A DNA stretch of 64,000 nt, taken from positions 558,001 through 622,000 of the forward strand of contig NZ_JAHFZZ010000002.1 in NCBI RefSeq assembly GCF_018603905.1, written 5' to 3'. Of this stretch, positions 1 through 8,102 are shown in pieces (positions within the stretch are counted from its first letter, which is position 1; each line of letters opens with the position of its first letter). Source of the DNA: Nonomuraea sp. NEAU-A123. Lineage in GTDB: Bacteria > Actinomycetota > Actinomycetes > Streptosporangiales > Streptosporangiaceae. The translations under genes were made by a program, and so were the position numbers. The notes under the pieces are model-generated. The model saw nothing but the letters and a program-made list of their open reading frames with translations, did no database searches and was not told the origin of the DNA.

Positions 1-1
1 G

Positions 2-406
2 CCAAGGGATGCGGCGAGCGTCCCCCTTATCAGGCAGATGTTCGACGGCACACTCAGGTCACTGGGAGTGGAGCCGCAGATCCGCGATGACATCGAGCTC
101 ATGCTGACCGAGGCGTGCTCCAACGTCGTCAGACACGCGGGCCCGAGTGACGAGTACATGGTGAGCGCGGGGGTGTACGACAAGCTCTGCGTCATCCGAG
201 TGATCGACATGGGCGGCGGATTCGACCCGCCCAACTTCAGCGAGGCGGCCCCCGGCGCCGAGTCCGGCCGGGGGATCCAGATCATGCGCGCGCTGGCCGA
301 CGACATCCGCTTCACCAACCGGCACGAGGACGGGTCGGTGGTGTGCCTGGAGAAGCGCCTGCGCTTCGCCCCGGGCGCGGCCGGCCCGCACTTCATGGCG
401 AACTGA
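2..406 (+). CDS. RsbW-like anti-sigma/HATPase domain protein (5' end cut)
   Basis: The reading frame is open to the window edge, so the true start lies upstream and 134 residues are visible. The protein has the HATPase_c fold of anti-sigma factor serine kinases (RsbW/SpoIIAB): an N-box around ELMLTEACSNVVRHA, a G1-type DMGGGFDPP segment and a G2-type SGRGIQIM. Such proteins usually bind a sigma factor and phosphorylate an anti-anti-sigma partner; no partner gene is visible here because the upstream side is missing. The family is seen directly from the motifs, while the target sigma factor cannot be told. An internal ATG at 38 is unlikely as start because conserved sequence (DAASVPLIRQ) precedes it. 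Confidence 0.85.
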   Translation, partial: PRDAASVPLIRQMFDGTLRSLGVEPQIRDDIELMLTEACSNVVRHAGPSDEYMVSAGVYDKLCVIRVIDMGGGFDPPNFSEAAPGAESGRGIQIMRALADDIRFTNRHEDGSVVCLEKRLRFAPGAAGPHFMAN

Positions 407-623
407 ACTCCCTCGACCCCCCGGACGGGCGTACGTGCTCATGCTTCCCGTGAGAGCGCGCCCCGAGCCCGTCCGGAACCGGTCCTGCCTCGGACTGCCG
501 GGCGGTCGATCCCGCCAGCAGCCCGAGCGTGATCAGGGCGACCACGGAGATGAGAAAAACGGCCACGAACGCCAGAATGATGACGATCGCCAGCGAAGCG
601 ATCGTGCTGAGCACTGCCAACAT
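393..623 (-). CDS. small single-pass membrane protein, unknown function
   Basis: A 76-residue frame whose first half is one strong hydrophobic helix (about residues 4-37, rich in I, V, L, A) followed by a polar, Gly/Ser-rich tail. The ATG at 623 was chosen because the frame upstream of it is not protein-like and the membrane segment begins right after it; no convincing ribosome site is visible. Its 3' end overlaps the RsbW-like gene by 14 nt in convergent orientation. I recognise no family. It could be a spurious frame, but an uninterrupted transmembrane segment in such GC-rich DNA is suggestive. Confidence 0.4.
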   Translation of the reverse strand: MLAVLSTIASLAIVIILAFVAVFLISVVALITLGLLAGSTARQSEAGPVPDGLGARSHGKHEHVRPSGGSREFSSP

Positions 624-679
624 CCGCCGGAGATGCCCCGAGAACCGGATCTTATGCGCGAGAATCGGGTAGATCGCGG

Positions 680-1630
680 TTACCGCGGCGTCACATCCAG
701 CCGTCCCGGCAGCATGTCGAGGCGGCGCAGGATGACGCCCTCGCGCAGCGCCCACGGGCAGACCTCCAGCCGATCGACCTCGAACAGGTCCATGGTCGCG
801 TGGGCCACGATGGCCCCCGCGGCCAGCTGGAGGGCCCGCCCGTCGGACACGCCGGACAGCCCGGCCCGCTCGGCCGCGCTCATGGTGGTCAGCTTGACGG
901 CCCAGTCGGCCATGTCCTGCCGCGACAGCGACCGGGAGACGTAGAGGCCGTCGTTGGTGGGCGCCGCCCCGGCGATCCTGGCCAGTTGCTTGAAGGTCTT
1001 GGAGGTGGCCACGGCCCGGTTGGGCTCGCCGTATCTGACGATGCCGCCGACCGTGCGGGCGATCTCGGCGCGTACGTGCCGGCGCAGGTTGCGGACCTCG
1101 TCGGCGGTCGGCGGGTCGGCGCCGAACCAGTCGCGGGTGAGCCGCCCCGCGCCGAGCGGCAGCGAGACGGCGACGTCGGGCTCCTCATCCACCCCGGCGG
1201 CGATCTCCAGCGAGCCGCCCCCGATGTCGAAGGCGAGCAGCCGCCCCGACGACCAGCCGAACCAGCGCCGCACGGCCAGGAACGTCAGCCTGGCCTCGTC
1301 GCTGCCGGACAGGACCTCGATGTGCACGCCGCAGCGGTCGTTGATCTGGTCGAGCACGTGCTCGCCGTTGGCGGCCTCGCGCACGGCCGAGGTGGCGAAG
1401 GCCAGGAAGTTCTCGACACCCTTGTCCTCGGCGATGCGCAGCGCCTCCTCCACGAACTCACCGAGCCGCTCGATGCCCTCCGCGGACAGCTCGTTGCGCT
1501 CGTCGAGGTGCTCGGTCAGCCGCAGCTCCTCCTTGTGCGAGTAGGCGGGGAGGGGCCGCGCGCCGCGGTGGGCATCGACGACGAGTAGATGGACGGTGTT
1601 CGAGCCGATGTCCAGCACGCCGAGTCGCAT
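680..1630 (-). CDS. Ppx/GppA family phosphatase
   Basis: A 316-residue protein of the exopolyphosphatase/guanosine pentaphosphate phosphatase family, which hydrolyses terminal phosphate from polyphosphate or pppGpp in the cytoplasm. The ASKHA ATPase-like fold is visible: phosphate-1 loop DIGSNTVHL at residues 7-15, the [10 protein letters not shown] motif near 78-88, and phosphate-2 loop [10 protein letters not shown] near 134-143. At about 310 residues it matches the short actinobacterial Ppx type without the extra C-terminal HD-like domain of E. coli Ppx. It is divergent from the MurG-like gene. The start has no leader: a TAGCGT box lies 6 nt before the ATG. Whether the substrate is polyphosphate or pppGpp cannot be told from sequence. 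Confidence 0.92.
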   Translation of the reverse strand: MRLGVLDIGSNTVHLLVVDAHRGARPLPAYSHKEELRLTEHLDERNELSAEGIERLGEFVEEALRIAEDKGVENFLAFATSAVREAANGEHVLDQINDRCGVHIEVLSGSDEARLTFLAVRRWFGWSSGRLLAFDIGGGSLEIAAGVDEEPDVAVSLPLGAGRLTRDWFGADPPTADEVRNLRRHVRAEIARTVGGIVRYGEPNRAVATSKTFKQLARIAGAAPTNDGLYVSRSLSRQDMADWAVKLTTMSAAERAGLSGVSDGRALQLAAGAIVAHATMDLFEVDRLEVCPWALREGVILRRLDMLPGRLDVTPR

Positions 1631-1636
1631 GGGGAA

Positions 1637-1642
1637 ACGCTA
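1637..1642 (-). promoter_or_regulatory. leaderless -10 box of Ppx/GppA gene
   Basis: TAGCGT on the minus strand, 6 nt before the ATG at 1630. It matches the TANNNT -10 consensus of actinobacteria and predicts transcription starting at or next to the start codon. Confidence 0.6.
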
Positions 1643-1716
1643 CCGGTCCACGGTCTGTACGGCGAAGCCGAGTCCGAAGTGGCCGAGCGGCGCGACGGCT
1701 CCACCCGCGGGGGCCA

Positions 1717-1722
1717 TAGTCT
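1717..1722 (+). promoter_or_regulatory. leaderless -10 box of MurG-like gene
   Basis: TAGTCT followed by 6 nt and the ATG at 1729. There is no Shine-Dalgarno sequence between the box and the start, so a leaderless mRNA is likely. Confidence 0.65.
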
Positions 1723-1728
1723 GATCGC

Positions 1729-2859
1729 ATGTCACGAACCCTGCGACTGTTGATCACCGGCGGCGGCACCGGTGGTCACACCTATCCGGCCCTGACGACC
1801 CTGTCGGCCGTCCAGCGACGTCAGGTGCCGCACGACGTGCTCTGGGTAGGCACCGCCAACGGCCTGGAAGCCAGGATCACCGTCGAGAACGGCATCCCGT
1901 TCAAGGCCATCACCACCGGCAAGCTGCGCCGCCGGCCCAATATCAGAGAGCTCGGCACCAACATCGCCGACGTGTTCCGCATCCCGGTGGGCGTGGTCCA
2001 GGCGATTGTGCACGCCGCCCGCTACCTGCCCGACGTGGTGCTGTCGACCGGGGGTTACGTGGCGGTGCCGATCGGGGTGGCGGCCAAGCTGATCCGCCGG
2101 CCGCTGGTCATGCACGAGCAGACCACGGTGGTGGGGCTGGCCAACCGGATCCTGGCCCGGCTGGCGACGCGGATCGCGCTCTCGCACGAGTCGTCCCTCG
2201 CCTACCTGCCGCCGTCGGCGCGCGCGAAGGCCGTGGTGACCGGCAACCCGATCCGGCCGGAGCTGCTGCAGGGCAACCGGGCCGCGGCCTACGACCTGTT
2301 CGGGCTGACGTTCGAGGTGCCGCTGATCTACGTGACGGGCGGCGCGACGGGCAGCAAGCAGATCAACACGCTGATCGCGGAGATCCTGCCGCGGCTGCTG
2401 CCGCACGCCCAGATCGTGCACCAGTGCGGGCCCGCCTGGATCGACCAGATGCGCGCCATCGAGCTGCCGCCGGACCTGGCCGAGCGCTACCACCCGGTGC
2501 CGTACGTGGGCTCGGAACTGCCCGACCTGTTCGCCGCGGCCGACGTGGTGATCTCGCGCAGCGGCGCGGGCACGGTGTCCGAGCTGACCGCGATCGGCAA
2601 GCCCTCGGTGCTCATCCCGCTGATCCCGACCGGCGGCGACGAGCAGCGCAAGAACGCGGGCTACCTGGCCTCCGCGGGCGGGGCCCGCGCGCTGCTGGAG
2701 CCGCACCCGACAGGTGACCAGCTCCTGGCCGAGCTGATGCCGCTGCTGGCCGACCCGGGTCTGCGCGCGACGATGGCCGAGGCGGCCCGCAAACTGGGCC
2801 GGGTCGACGCGGCCGACGCCCTGTGCGACGTGCTCCTGGAGGCCGCGAACCTCGAATAG
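1729..2859 (+). CDS. MurG-like UDP-GlcNAc glycosyltransferase
   Basis: A 376-residue GT-B glycosyltransferase of family GT28. The N-terminal lipid-acceptor loop GGGTGGH (residues 11-17) and STGGYVAVP near 105 are hallmarks of MurG, which adds GlcNAc to lipid I at the inner membrane face to make lipid II. The donor-binding half carries VTGGATGSKQIN and ISRSGAGTVSEL, followed by GGDEQRKNAGYL, all typical of the UDP-GlcNAc site. There are no other cell-wall genes next to it, so it is not the dcw-cluster murG and is probably a second, accessory copy or a relative with another lipid acceptor. It is divergent from Ppx/GppA and is read from a leaderless promoter. Confidence 0.85.
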   Translation: MSRTLRLLITGGGTGGHTYPALTTLSAVQRRQVPHDVLWVGTANGLEARITVENGIPFKAITTGKLRRRPNIRELGTNIADVFRIPVGVVQAIVHAARYLPDVVLSTGGYVAVPIGVAAKLIRRPLVMHEQTTVVGLANRILARLATRIALSHESSLAYLPPSARAKAVVTGNPIRPELLQGNRAAAYDLFGLTFEVPLIYVTGGATGSKQINTLIAEILPRLLPHAQIVHQCGPAWIDQMRAIELPPDLAERYHPVPYVGSELPDLFAAADVVISRSGAGTVSELTAIGKPSVLIPLIPTGGDEQRKNAGYLASAGGARALLEPHPTGDQLLAELMPLLADPGLRATMAEAARKLGRVDAADALCDVLLEAANLE

Positions 2860-2893
2860 CTCCGGCTCGGGGATCCGGCCTGACCGCCCGGGC

Positions 2894-3781
2894 TCAGGGC
2901 TCCAGGTAGCGGAACGCCTCGTGGGCGGAGCTCACGCTCCGCCGCAGCGCCCGCTCCAACTGGTCGGCGTCCTCCGCGAGCCGGGCGATCTCCGGTACGG
3001 CGAAGCCGTCGGCGCCCGCCTCGGAGACCAGTTCCTCATACTGGTGGAGCCGGCCCCGCAGCTCCTCGATCTGATGGTGGGCCCGGTAGGCGAGCTCGGC
3101 TTCGGCCACGTTGGCGGCGTAGCGTTCCAGCGCCTCCACCCGGGCCACCACGGCGTCCTCGCTGCTGTCGAGCGCCCGCGCGAGCGGCTCGGCCACGGCG
3201 GCGACCTCCGGCGTGATCCCCTCCGACATGGTCTCGCGGTGCTTGGTCCGCAGCGCCGACAGCTTGGCCAGCAGCCGGGCGATCTCCCACTCCTGCGCGG
3301 GCAGCATCACGGCGTTGCGCACGTCGTCCAGCAGCCCTTCGACGTTGACCGCCGAGTGCGTCACCGTGGCCACGGCCCGCCGGGCCCGGGCGAGCAGCCT
3401 GCGGGAGGACTCGTCGAGGTCGGCGGCGAGCACGTACCGGCCCTCGTACCAGCGCAGTTGCTCGTAGACCTCCCGGGCGACGGTCATCTCCTCGTCCTCG
3501 TCGAGGTCGCTGCGCACGAAGGCCACGAGCAGGATGGGAACGGCGATGAGGCCGAGCACCAGCAGGCCGCCCGCTCGGGGGCCGCCGGCCCCGACCAGCA
3601 ACAGGGTCAGCGCGATCAGGGTGATCACCGTCAGGGCCACGCGCCCGGCCTTGCCGGCGGCCCTGGAAGGCCGGGGTTCGGGCACCCAGCCGCGGCGCAT
3701 CCTGATCAGAAGATGCTCGCTCTCCTTGATCAGCTGGGCGTCATCCTCTGGGACACCTGGATCGACTACCACATCCGCCAC
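2894..3781 (-). CDS. membrane-anchored helical protein, tandem paralog 1
   Basis: A 295-residue protein of unknown function, last of three tandem paralogs in transcription order. It opens with VVVDPGVPEDDAQL, has two hydrophobic segments (about residues 48-68 and 70-90), then a long charged, predicted-helical region to the C-terminus. Shared motifs with its two neighbours are YEGRYVLAADLDE, NVEGLLDDVRNAVMLP, QEWEIARLLAKLSALR and the end SSAHEAFRYLEP. The fold suggests two transmembrane helices with a large cytoplasmic helical domain. The GTG at 3781 lies 8 nt after a TAAAAT box, so the gene probably has its own leaderless promoter. I do not recognise a named family. Confidence 0.85.
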   Translation of the reverse strand: MADVVVDPGVPEDDAQLIKESEHLLIRMRRGWVPEPRPSRAAGKAGRVALTVITLIALTLLLVGAGGPRAGGLLVLGLIAVPILLVAFVRSDLDEDEEMTVAREVYEQLRWYEGRYVLAADLDESSRRLLARARRAVATVTHSAVNVEGLLDDVRNAVMLPAQEWEIARLLAKLSALRTKHRETMSEGITPEVAAVAEPLARALDSSEDAVVARVEALERYAANVAEAELAYRAHHQIEELRGRLHQYEELVSEAGADGFAVPEIARLAEDADQLERALRRSVSSAHEAFRYLEP

Positions 3782-3789
3782 AAAATCGG

Positions 3790-3795
3790 ATTTTA
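3790..3795 (-). promoter_or_regulatory. leaderless -10 box of paralog 1
   Basis: TAAAAT on the minus strand, 8 nt before GTG 3781. It lies in a short AT-rich patch between paralogs 1 and 2. Confidence 0.5.
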
Positions 3796-3802
3796 TGGGA
3801 TG

Positions 3803-4705
3803 TCACCCATTCAAGTGGCGGAATGCCTCGTGTGCCGAGGTCACGCTGTCGCGCAGCGTCTCCTCCAACCGGTCGGCGTCCTCGGTCAGCCGGCCCAGCT
3901 CGGGCACCGCTGAGCGGTCGGCACCCGACTCGGCCAGCAGTTCCTCGTAGCGCGGCAGCTTGGCGCCGAACCGCTCGATCTGGTGCCGGGCCCGGAAGGC
4001 GCGCTCGGCCTCGGCCACGTGCCCGGCGTAACGTTCCAGCGCCTCGACGCGGGCGAGCACCGCCTGCTCGCTGCTCGCGAGCGCCTCCCCCAGCGGCTCG
4101 GCGACGGCGGCGACCTCGGGTGTGAGCCCCTCGGCGACGACCTCCTCGTGCTCGCTCCGCAGCGCCGACAGCTTGGCCAGCAGCCGGGCGATCTCCCACT
4201 CCTGCTCGGGCAGCATCACCGCGTTGCGCACGCCGTCCAGCAGGCCCTCGGCGTTGACGCGCGACTCCATGACCGCCTCGACCGCGGCGCGGGCGCGGGC
4301 CAGCAGCGCGCGGGCGCCCTCGTCGAGATCCTCGCGGAGCACGAACCGCCCCTCGTACAGGAGGGCGCTCTCGTAGACCTCCAGCTCCCGCGCGCGCCGC
4401 CGCGCGCTCTCCGTGTCGGTGCGCGGCCTGATCAGCACGCCGACCACGAGCAGCGCGGCCACGGTCATGACGATCACGAAGGAGGTGTACCGCTCCTCCA
4501 GGAAGAAGCCGAACCCGGCCACCGCCAGCAGCGCGGCCAGCCCGGTCGCCGCGCTCGCCACGATGCCGAGCATCGGGTCATACCGTCTCTTGCGGACCGG
4601 TGCCCACCCCGTCCGCATGGCCAGCAGCAGCTCGCGGTGGCCGCGCAGCAGCTCCGCGATCTCGTCTGGCACCGCCGGATCCACCATGACCGTCGGACAG
4701 GGCAC
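3803..4705 (-). CDS. membrane-anchored helical protein, tandem paralog 2
   Basis: A 300-residue paralog of the genes on both sides. It starts MPCPTVMVDPAVPDEIAEL, has two hydrophobic segments (about residues 46-66 and 70-90), then the helical region with YEGRFVLREDLDE, NAEGLLDGVRNAVMLP and QEWEIARLLAKLSALR, ending TSAHEAFRHLNG. Between positions 4156 and 4205 it is identical for 50 nt to paralog 1 (3247-3296), far above what protein constraint needs. The start GTG 4705 lies 7 nt after a TAGGAT box. Function unknown; the likely role is a membrane-linked scaffold or sensor, which is inference only. Confidence 0.85.
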   Translation of the reverse strand: MPCPTVMVDPAVPDEIAELLRGHRELLLAMRTGWAPVRKRRYDPMLGIVASAATGLAALLAVAGFGFFLEERYTSFVIVMTVAALLVVGVLIRPRTDTESARRRARELEVYESALLYEGRFVLREDLDEGARALLARARAAVEAVMESRVNAEGLLDGVRNAVMLPEQEWEIARLLAKLSALRSEHEEVVAEGLTPEVAAVAEPLGEALASSEQAVLARVEALERYAGHVAEAERAFRARHQIERFGAKLPRYEELLAESGADRSAVPELGRLTEDADRLEETLRDSVTSAHEAFRHLNG

Positions 4706-4712
4706 GTAAGGG

Positions 4713-4718
4713 ATCCTA
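4713..4718 (-). promoter_or_regulatory. leaderless -10 box of paralog 2
   Basis: TAGGAT on the minus strand, 7 nt before GTG 4705. Confidence 0.55.
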
Positions 4719-4738
4719 TGTGGCGCTCTGTCAGAGTG

Positions 4739-5638
4739 TCAGCCTTCCAGGTAGCGGAACGCCTCGTGCGCCGAGCTCACGCTCTTGCGCAGCAGCCGCT
4801 CCAGGGCGTCGGCGTCCTGGGCGAGCTTCTCGATCTCCGGTACGGCCAGCGCGTCGGCTCCCGACTCGGCCAGGAGCTCCTCGTAGCGCGGCAGCCGGGC
4901 CCGCAGCTCCTCGATCTGGCTGCGGGCGTGGTAGGCGCGCTCGGCCTCGGCGACGTGCCCGGCGTAACGTTCCAGAGCCTCGACCCGCGCGACGACCGCG
5001 GCCTCGCTGTTGGCCAGGGCGCGGTCCAGCGGCTCGACCACGGCCGCCACCTCCGGCGCGATGCCGCGGGACAGCAGCACCTTGTGCTCGCCGCGCAGGG
5101 CCGCGAGCTTGGCCAGCAGCCGGGCGATCTCCCACTCCTGCTCCGGCAGCATCACGGCGTTGCGCGCGTCGTCCAGCAGGCCCTCGGCGTTGACGTGGGA
5201 ACGCAGCACGCTGCCGATCGCCCGCTGCGCCCTGGCCAGCACCAGTCTGGCCTCCGCGTCGAAGTCGTCGGCCAGCAGGTAGCGCCCGTCGTACCAGCGG
5301 GCCTGCTCGTAGACGCCACGCTCGTGCGGCCGGTCGTGCTGCGGCACCTCGTTGATGGAGGCGATCTTGACGAGCACGATGAAGACGAAGGAGCCCAGCA
5401 GCACGAACCCGATCGGCGCCGCGTGCGAGGCCAGCAGCAGGGACATCAGCGCGACGACCACGGGCGTGGCGGCCAGCAGCGCCATGCTCGACGGGCGCCG
5501 CCGCTCGGCCGGCGGCGCGGCGGGGGGCACCCATCCTGCTCTGATCCTGGACAGCAGCGGGGCGTTGGCACGCAGCATTCCGGCGACCTCCGGGGGTACT
5601 CCCGGATCGACGACCACACCCACGCTCTGTCCTGGCAC
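4739..5638 (-). CDS. membrane-anchored helical protein, tandem paralog 3
   Basis: A 299-residue protein, first of the three paralogs in transcription order. The N-terminus VGVVVDPGVPPEVAGML matches the VDPxVP opening of the others; two hydrophobic segments follow (about residues 49-69 and 71-92), then YDGRYLLADDFDAEARLVL, NAEGLLDDARNAVMLP, EQEWEIARLLAKLAALR and SSAHEAFRYLEG. The loop between membrane segment and helical domain is the most variable part of the trio. Start GTG 5638 is preceded by a GGGGGCG purine-rich stretch; unlike its siblings it seems to have an ordinary leader. No named family recognised. Confidence 0.83.
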   Translation of the reverse strand: MPGQSVGVVVDPGVPPEVAGMLRANAPLLSRIRAGWVPPAAPPAERRRPSSMALLAATPVVVALMSLLLASHAAPIGFVLLGSFVFIVLVKIASINEVPQHDRPHERGVYEQARWYDGRYLLADDFDAEARLVLARAQRAIGSVLRSHVNAEGLLDDARNAVMLPEQEWEIARLLAKLAALRGEHKVLLSRGIAPEVAAVVEPLDRALANSEAAVVARVEALERYAGHVAEAERAYHARSQIEELRARLPRYEELLAESGADALAVPEIEKLAQDADALERLLRKSVSSAHEAFRYLEG

Positions 5639-5840
5639 CCTGGCGCCCCCAACGCTCGTGATGTCCGGATACTACGGAACATTTCCCGTGAGCGGCAGCC
5701 TCGCCGAGGACAGTCGGGGGAACCACCAGGTGCGCCCGCCGACCACCTCCATGATCGACAACACCCGGACAAGACGGACCAGTGTGGCGTCTACCAGCAC
5801 CGCAGCGGCTGATCCGAGGCCCGCGATCCGCGGCGCTCGA

Positions 5841-7289
5841 TCATGGAACGTGCCGAACGCGGCGAAGACGCATAACATGATCGTAACCGCGGCGGTAATA
5901 GCCTGAGCGCTCCCGGTCGGCTTCCGGGCGGCGTACGGCCAGCGCGGCGGCGACGCAGGCGACCGGGATGGCGGGCAGCACGTAGCGGTGGTCGAAGTCC
6001 AGTGCCGCCACCGGCGCGACGAGCAGGAACATCGCGAACGCCCACGGCAGCAGGGCCGGGCGGCGGCGGCCTATCGCCCCGGCCGTTCCCACCAGGAGGA
6101 TCACGCCGAACAGCGTGCCGTGCAGGAACCACGGGTACGGGTAGGCGGCGAGGACGGACCCGAACGGCTCGACCGAGCTCATGCCGCGGATGGCCGGGTC
6201 GTACTCCTTGCGTACCTGGCCGATGAGGCCGTGCTCCTCCGGCAGCCGCCACGAGCCGTGCGGGAAGGTCGACATCGCGGTCACCCGCTTGGGGTGCTGC
6301 ACCGGTTCCCAGGTGAAGGCCAGCGAGGTGTCCTCGACGATCTCGCGCAGGTAGTCGAGCGGCTGCGCGGCGATGGCCTTGACCGCGAACGACCGGGCCA
6401 GGTCGTTGTAGGCGAACCGGTCGCCGGGCAGCCGGTTGAGCGAGGCGCCGGCCGCCCAGACGTACTCGGAGGCGGCGTCGACGACGGTGCCGTTCGGGCA
6501 GAGCCTGGCCTCCGCCGCCGGCGGTCTGATGATCGAGCAGTCGGCGAAGGTCATCGTGCGGGCCCAGAGGGCGACGCCGTCGGAGCCGCTCAGCGCGAAC
6601 CTGCCGTGATACTGGGCGTACCAGCCCGCGTAGGCGAGCAGCGGCAACGCCCCGGCGAGCACCAGGGCGGCGACGCGGCGCCACGGGGTGCGCCGCAGCA
6701 GCAGGTAGAGCGCGGCCAGCCCGAGCAGCGGCACCGCGGCCGTGCGGGTCAGTCCGGCCAGCGCGAGCAGCGCCCCGGCGAACGCGGCGGCCCGGAACGA
6801 CACCTCGCGGCGCCACATCAGCACCGTGAGCGCGGCCATGACGAGGAAGATCACCTGCAGGTCCGAGAGCACCGCGTGCTCCAGCCGCAGGAACGCCGGA
6901 TCGAACAGCACCGGCACCGCGGCCAGGGCGGCCCCCCAGCCGGGTAATGACCAGCGGCGCAGCAGCACGTAGATCAGTACGCCGACGCCCAGGCCCATCG
7001 CGTGCTGCACGCCGACGACCAGCTCGACGCTGTGGAAGGGGCGCAGCAGCCACAGGAACCACGAGTAGCCCGCCGGGTGGAAGGCCCCCTGCGGGCGCAT
7101 GTGCACGGCAGTGTTCAGGTAGGTGAACGAGTCGTACCAGTAGACCTGCGCGGTGTCGTACCCGAGCATGACCAGCACGCGCAGCGCCGCGGCCAGCGCC
7201 AGGACGATCCCGAACAGGCGGTGATCCGCCCTCCCCAGGACGGGATCGGCCAGGCGGGGCCGCGTCGGCGCCACAAGAGCGGCAACCAT
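5841..7289 (-). CDS. polytopic membrane glycosyltransferase (GT-C, ArnT/PMT-like)
   Basis: A 482-residue integral membrane protein with about ten hydrophobic segments. The first luminal loop carries YWYDSFTYLNTAVHM, with the acidic residue after the first transmembrane helix that is typical of GT-C enzymes using polyprenyl-phosphate sugars (ArnT, PMT, mannosyltransferases). Such enzymes act at the outer face of the membrane and transfer sugar to lipids, proteins or wall polymers. ATG 7289 is preferred to the ATG at 7346 because a GGGGGAGA ribosome site sits 5 nt upstream. No other glycan gene lies beside it, so the acceptor is unknown. Confidence 0.8.
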   Translation of the reverse strand: MVAALVAPTRPRLADPVLGRADHRLFGIVLALAAALRVLVMLGYDTAQVYWYDSFTYLNTAVHMRPQGAFHPAGYSWFLWLLRPFHSVELVVGVQHAMGLGVGVLIYVLLRRWSLPGWGAALAAVPVLFDPAFLRLEHAVLSDLQVIFLVMAALTVLMWRREVSFRAAAFAGALLALAGLTRTAAVPLLGLAALYLLLRRTPWRRVAALVLAGALPLLAYAGWYAQYHGRFALSGSDGVALWARTMTFADCSIIRPPAAEARLCPNGTVVDAASEYVWAAGASLNRLPGDRFAYNDLARSFAVKAIAAQPLDYLREIVEDTSLAFTWEPVQHPKRVTAMSTFPHGSWRLPEEHGLIGQVRKEYDPAIRGMSSVEPFGSVLAAYPYPWFLHGTLFGVILLVGTAGAIGRRRPALLPWAFAMFLLVAPVAALDFDHRYVLPAIPVACVAAALAVRRPEADRERSGYYRRGYDHVMRLRRVRHVP

Positions 7290-7445
7290 GACATCTCTCC
7301 CCCGTGAAAGGCCGGGCGAGTCCCGGCCATAGGGAGGGCAGTCCACCGAGTCGGCGCTAACCTGAGCGTCACCAAAAGTGGTTATGTCCGCGTTATGCCG
7401 GCTGGAGCAGACTGTCGGAACTTTCGATCTTCACAGGGGGCGACA

Positions 7446-8102
7446 TTGCGGGTGCTGGTCGCGGAGGACGAGCGCATGCTGGCCGACTCGATCGCCGAGG
7501 GGCTGCGGGGCGAGGCGCTGGCCGTCGATGTGGCCTACGACGGCGACGGGGCACTGGAGCGGCTGAGCGTGCACGACTACGACGTGCTGATCCTGGACCG
7601 GGACCTGCCGCTGCTGCACGGCGACGAGGTGTGCCGGGCGGTGGTCGAGCGGGGGTGGCCGGTCAGGGTCCTGATGCTGACCGCCGCCGGGGACGTGCGG
7701 TCGAGGGTGGCGGGGCTGTCGCTGGGGGCCGACGACTACCTGCCCAAGCCGTTCGCGTTCGAGGAGCTGGTGGCGCGGGTGCACGCCCTCGGCCGCCGGG
7801 CCAGGCGGGCCGACCCGCCGATGCTGGAACGCGCCGGGCTGCGGCTGGACTGGGCGCACCGGCAGGTGTTCCGGGAGGGCCGCTATGTGCCGCTGGCGCG
7901 CAAGGAGTTCGGGGTGCTGGCCGAGCTGCTGCGGGCGCAGGGCGCGGTGGTCTCGGCCGAGGAGCTGCTGGAGAAGGTGTGGGACGAGCACATCGACCCG
8001 TTCACGAACACGGTGCGGACCACGATGATGAAGCTGCGCAAGAAGCTCGGGGACCCGCAGGTCATCGAGACCGTGCCGGGATCGGGGTATCGCATCTCAT
8101 GA
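7446..8102 (+). CDS. OmpR-family response regulator
   Basis: A 218-residue two-component response regulator. The receiver domain (residues 1-115) shows the acidic pair ED at 7-8, phosphoacceptor Asp51 in LILDRDLP, the LTAA threonine and the LPKPF lysine. The C-terminal winged helix (about 125-217) has the OmpR pattern LARKEFGVLAELL and a recognition helix TVRTTMMKLRKKL. The TTG at 7446 was chosen because AGGGGG ends 5 nt before it and the receiver fold begins there; an upstream ATG at 7395 would add unrelated residues. Its stop overlaps the start of the sensor kinase by four bases, so both are made together. Confidence 0.93.
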   Translation: MRVLVAEDERMLADSIAEGLRGEALAVDVAYDGDGALERLSVHDYDVLILDRDLPLLHGDEVCRAVVERGWPVRVLMLTAAGDVRSRVAGLSLGADDYLPKPFAFEELVARVHALGRRARRADPPMLERAGLRLDWAHRQVFREGRYVPLARKEFGVLAELLRAQGAVVSAEELLEKVWDEHIDPFTNTVRTTMMKLRKKLGDPQVIETVPGSGYRIS

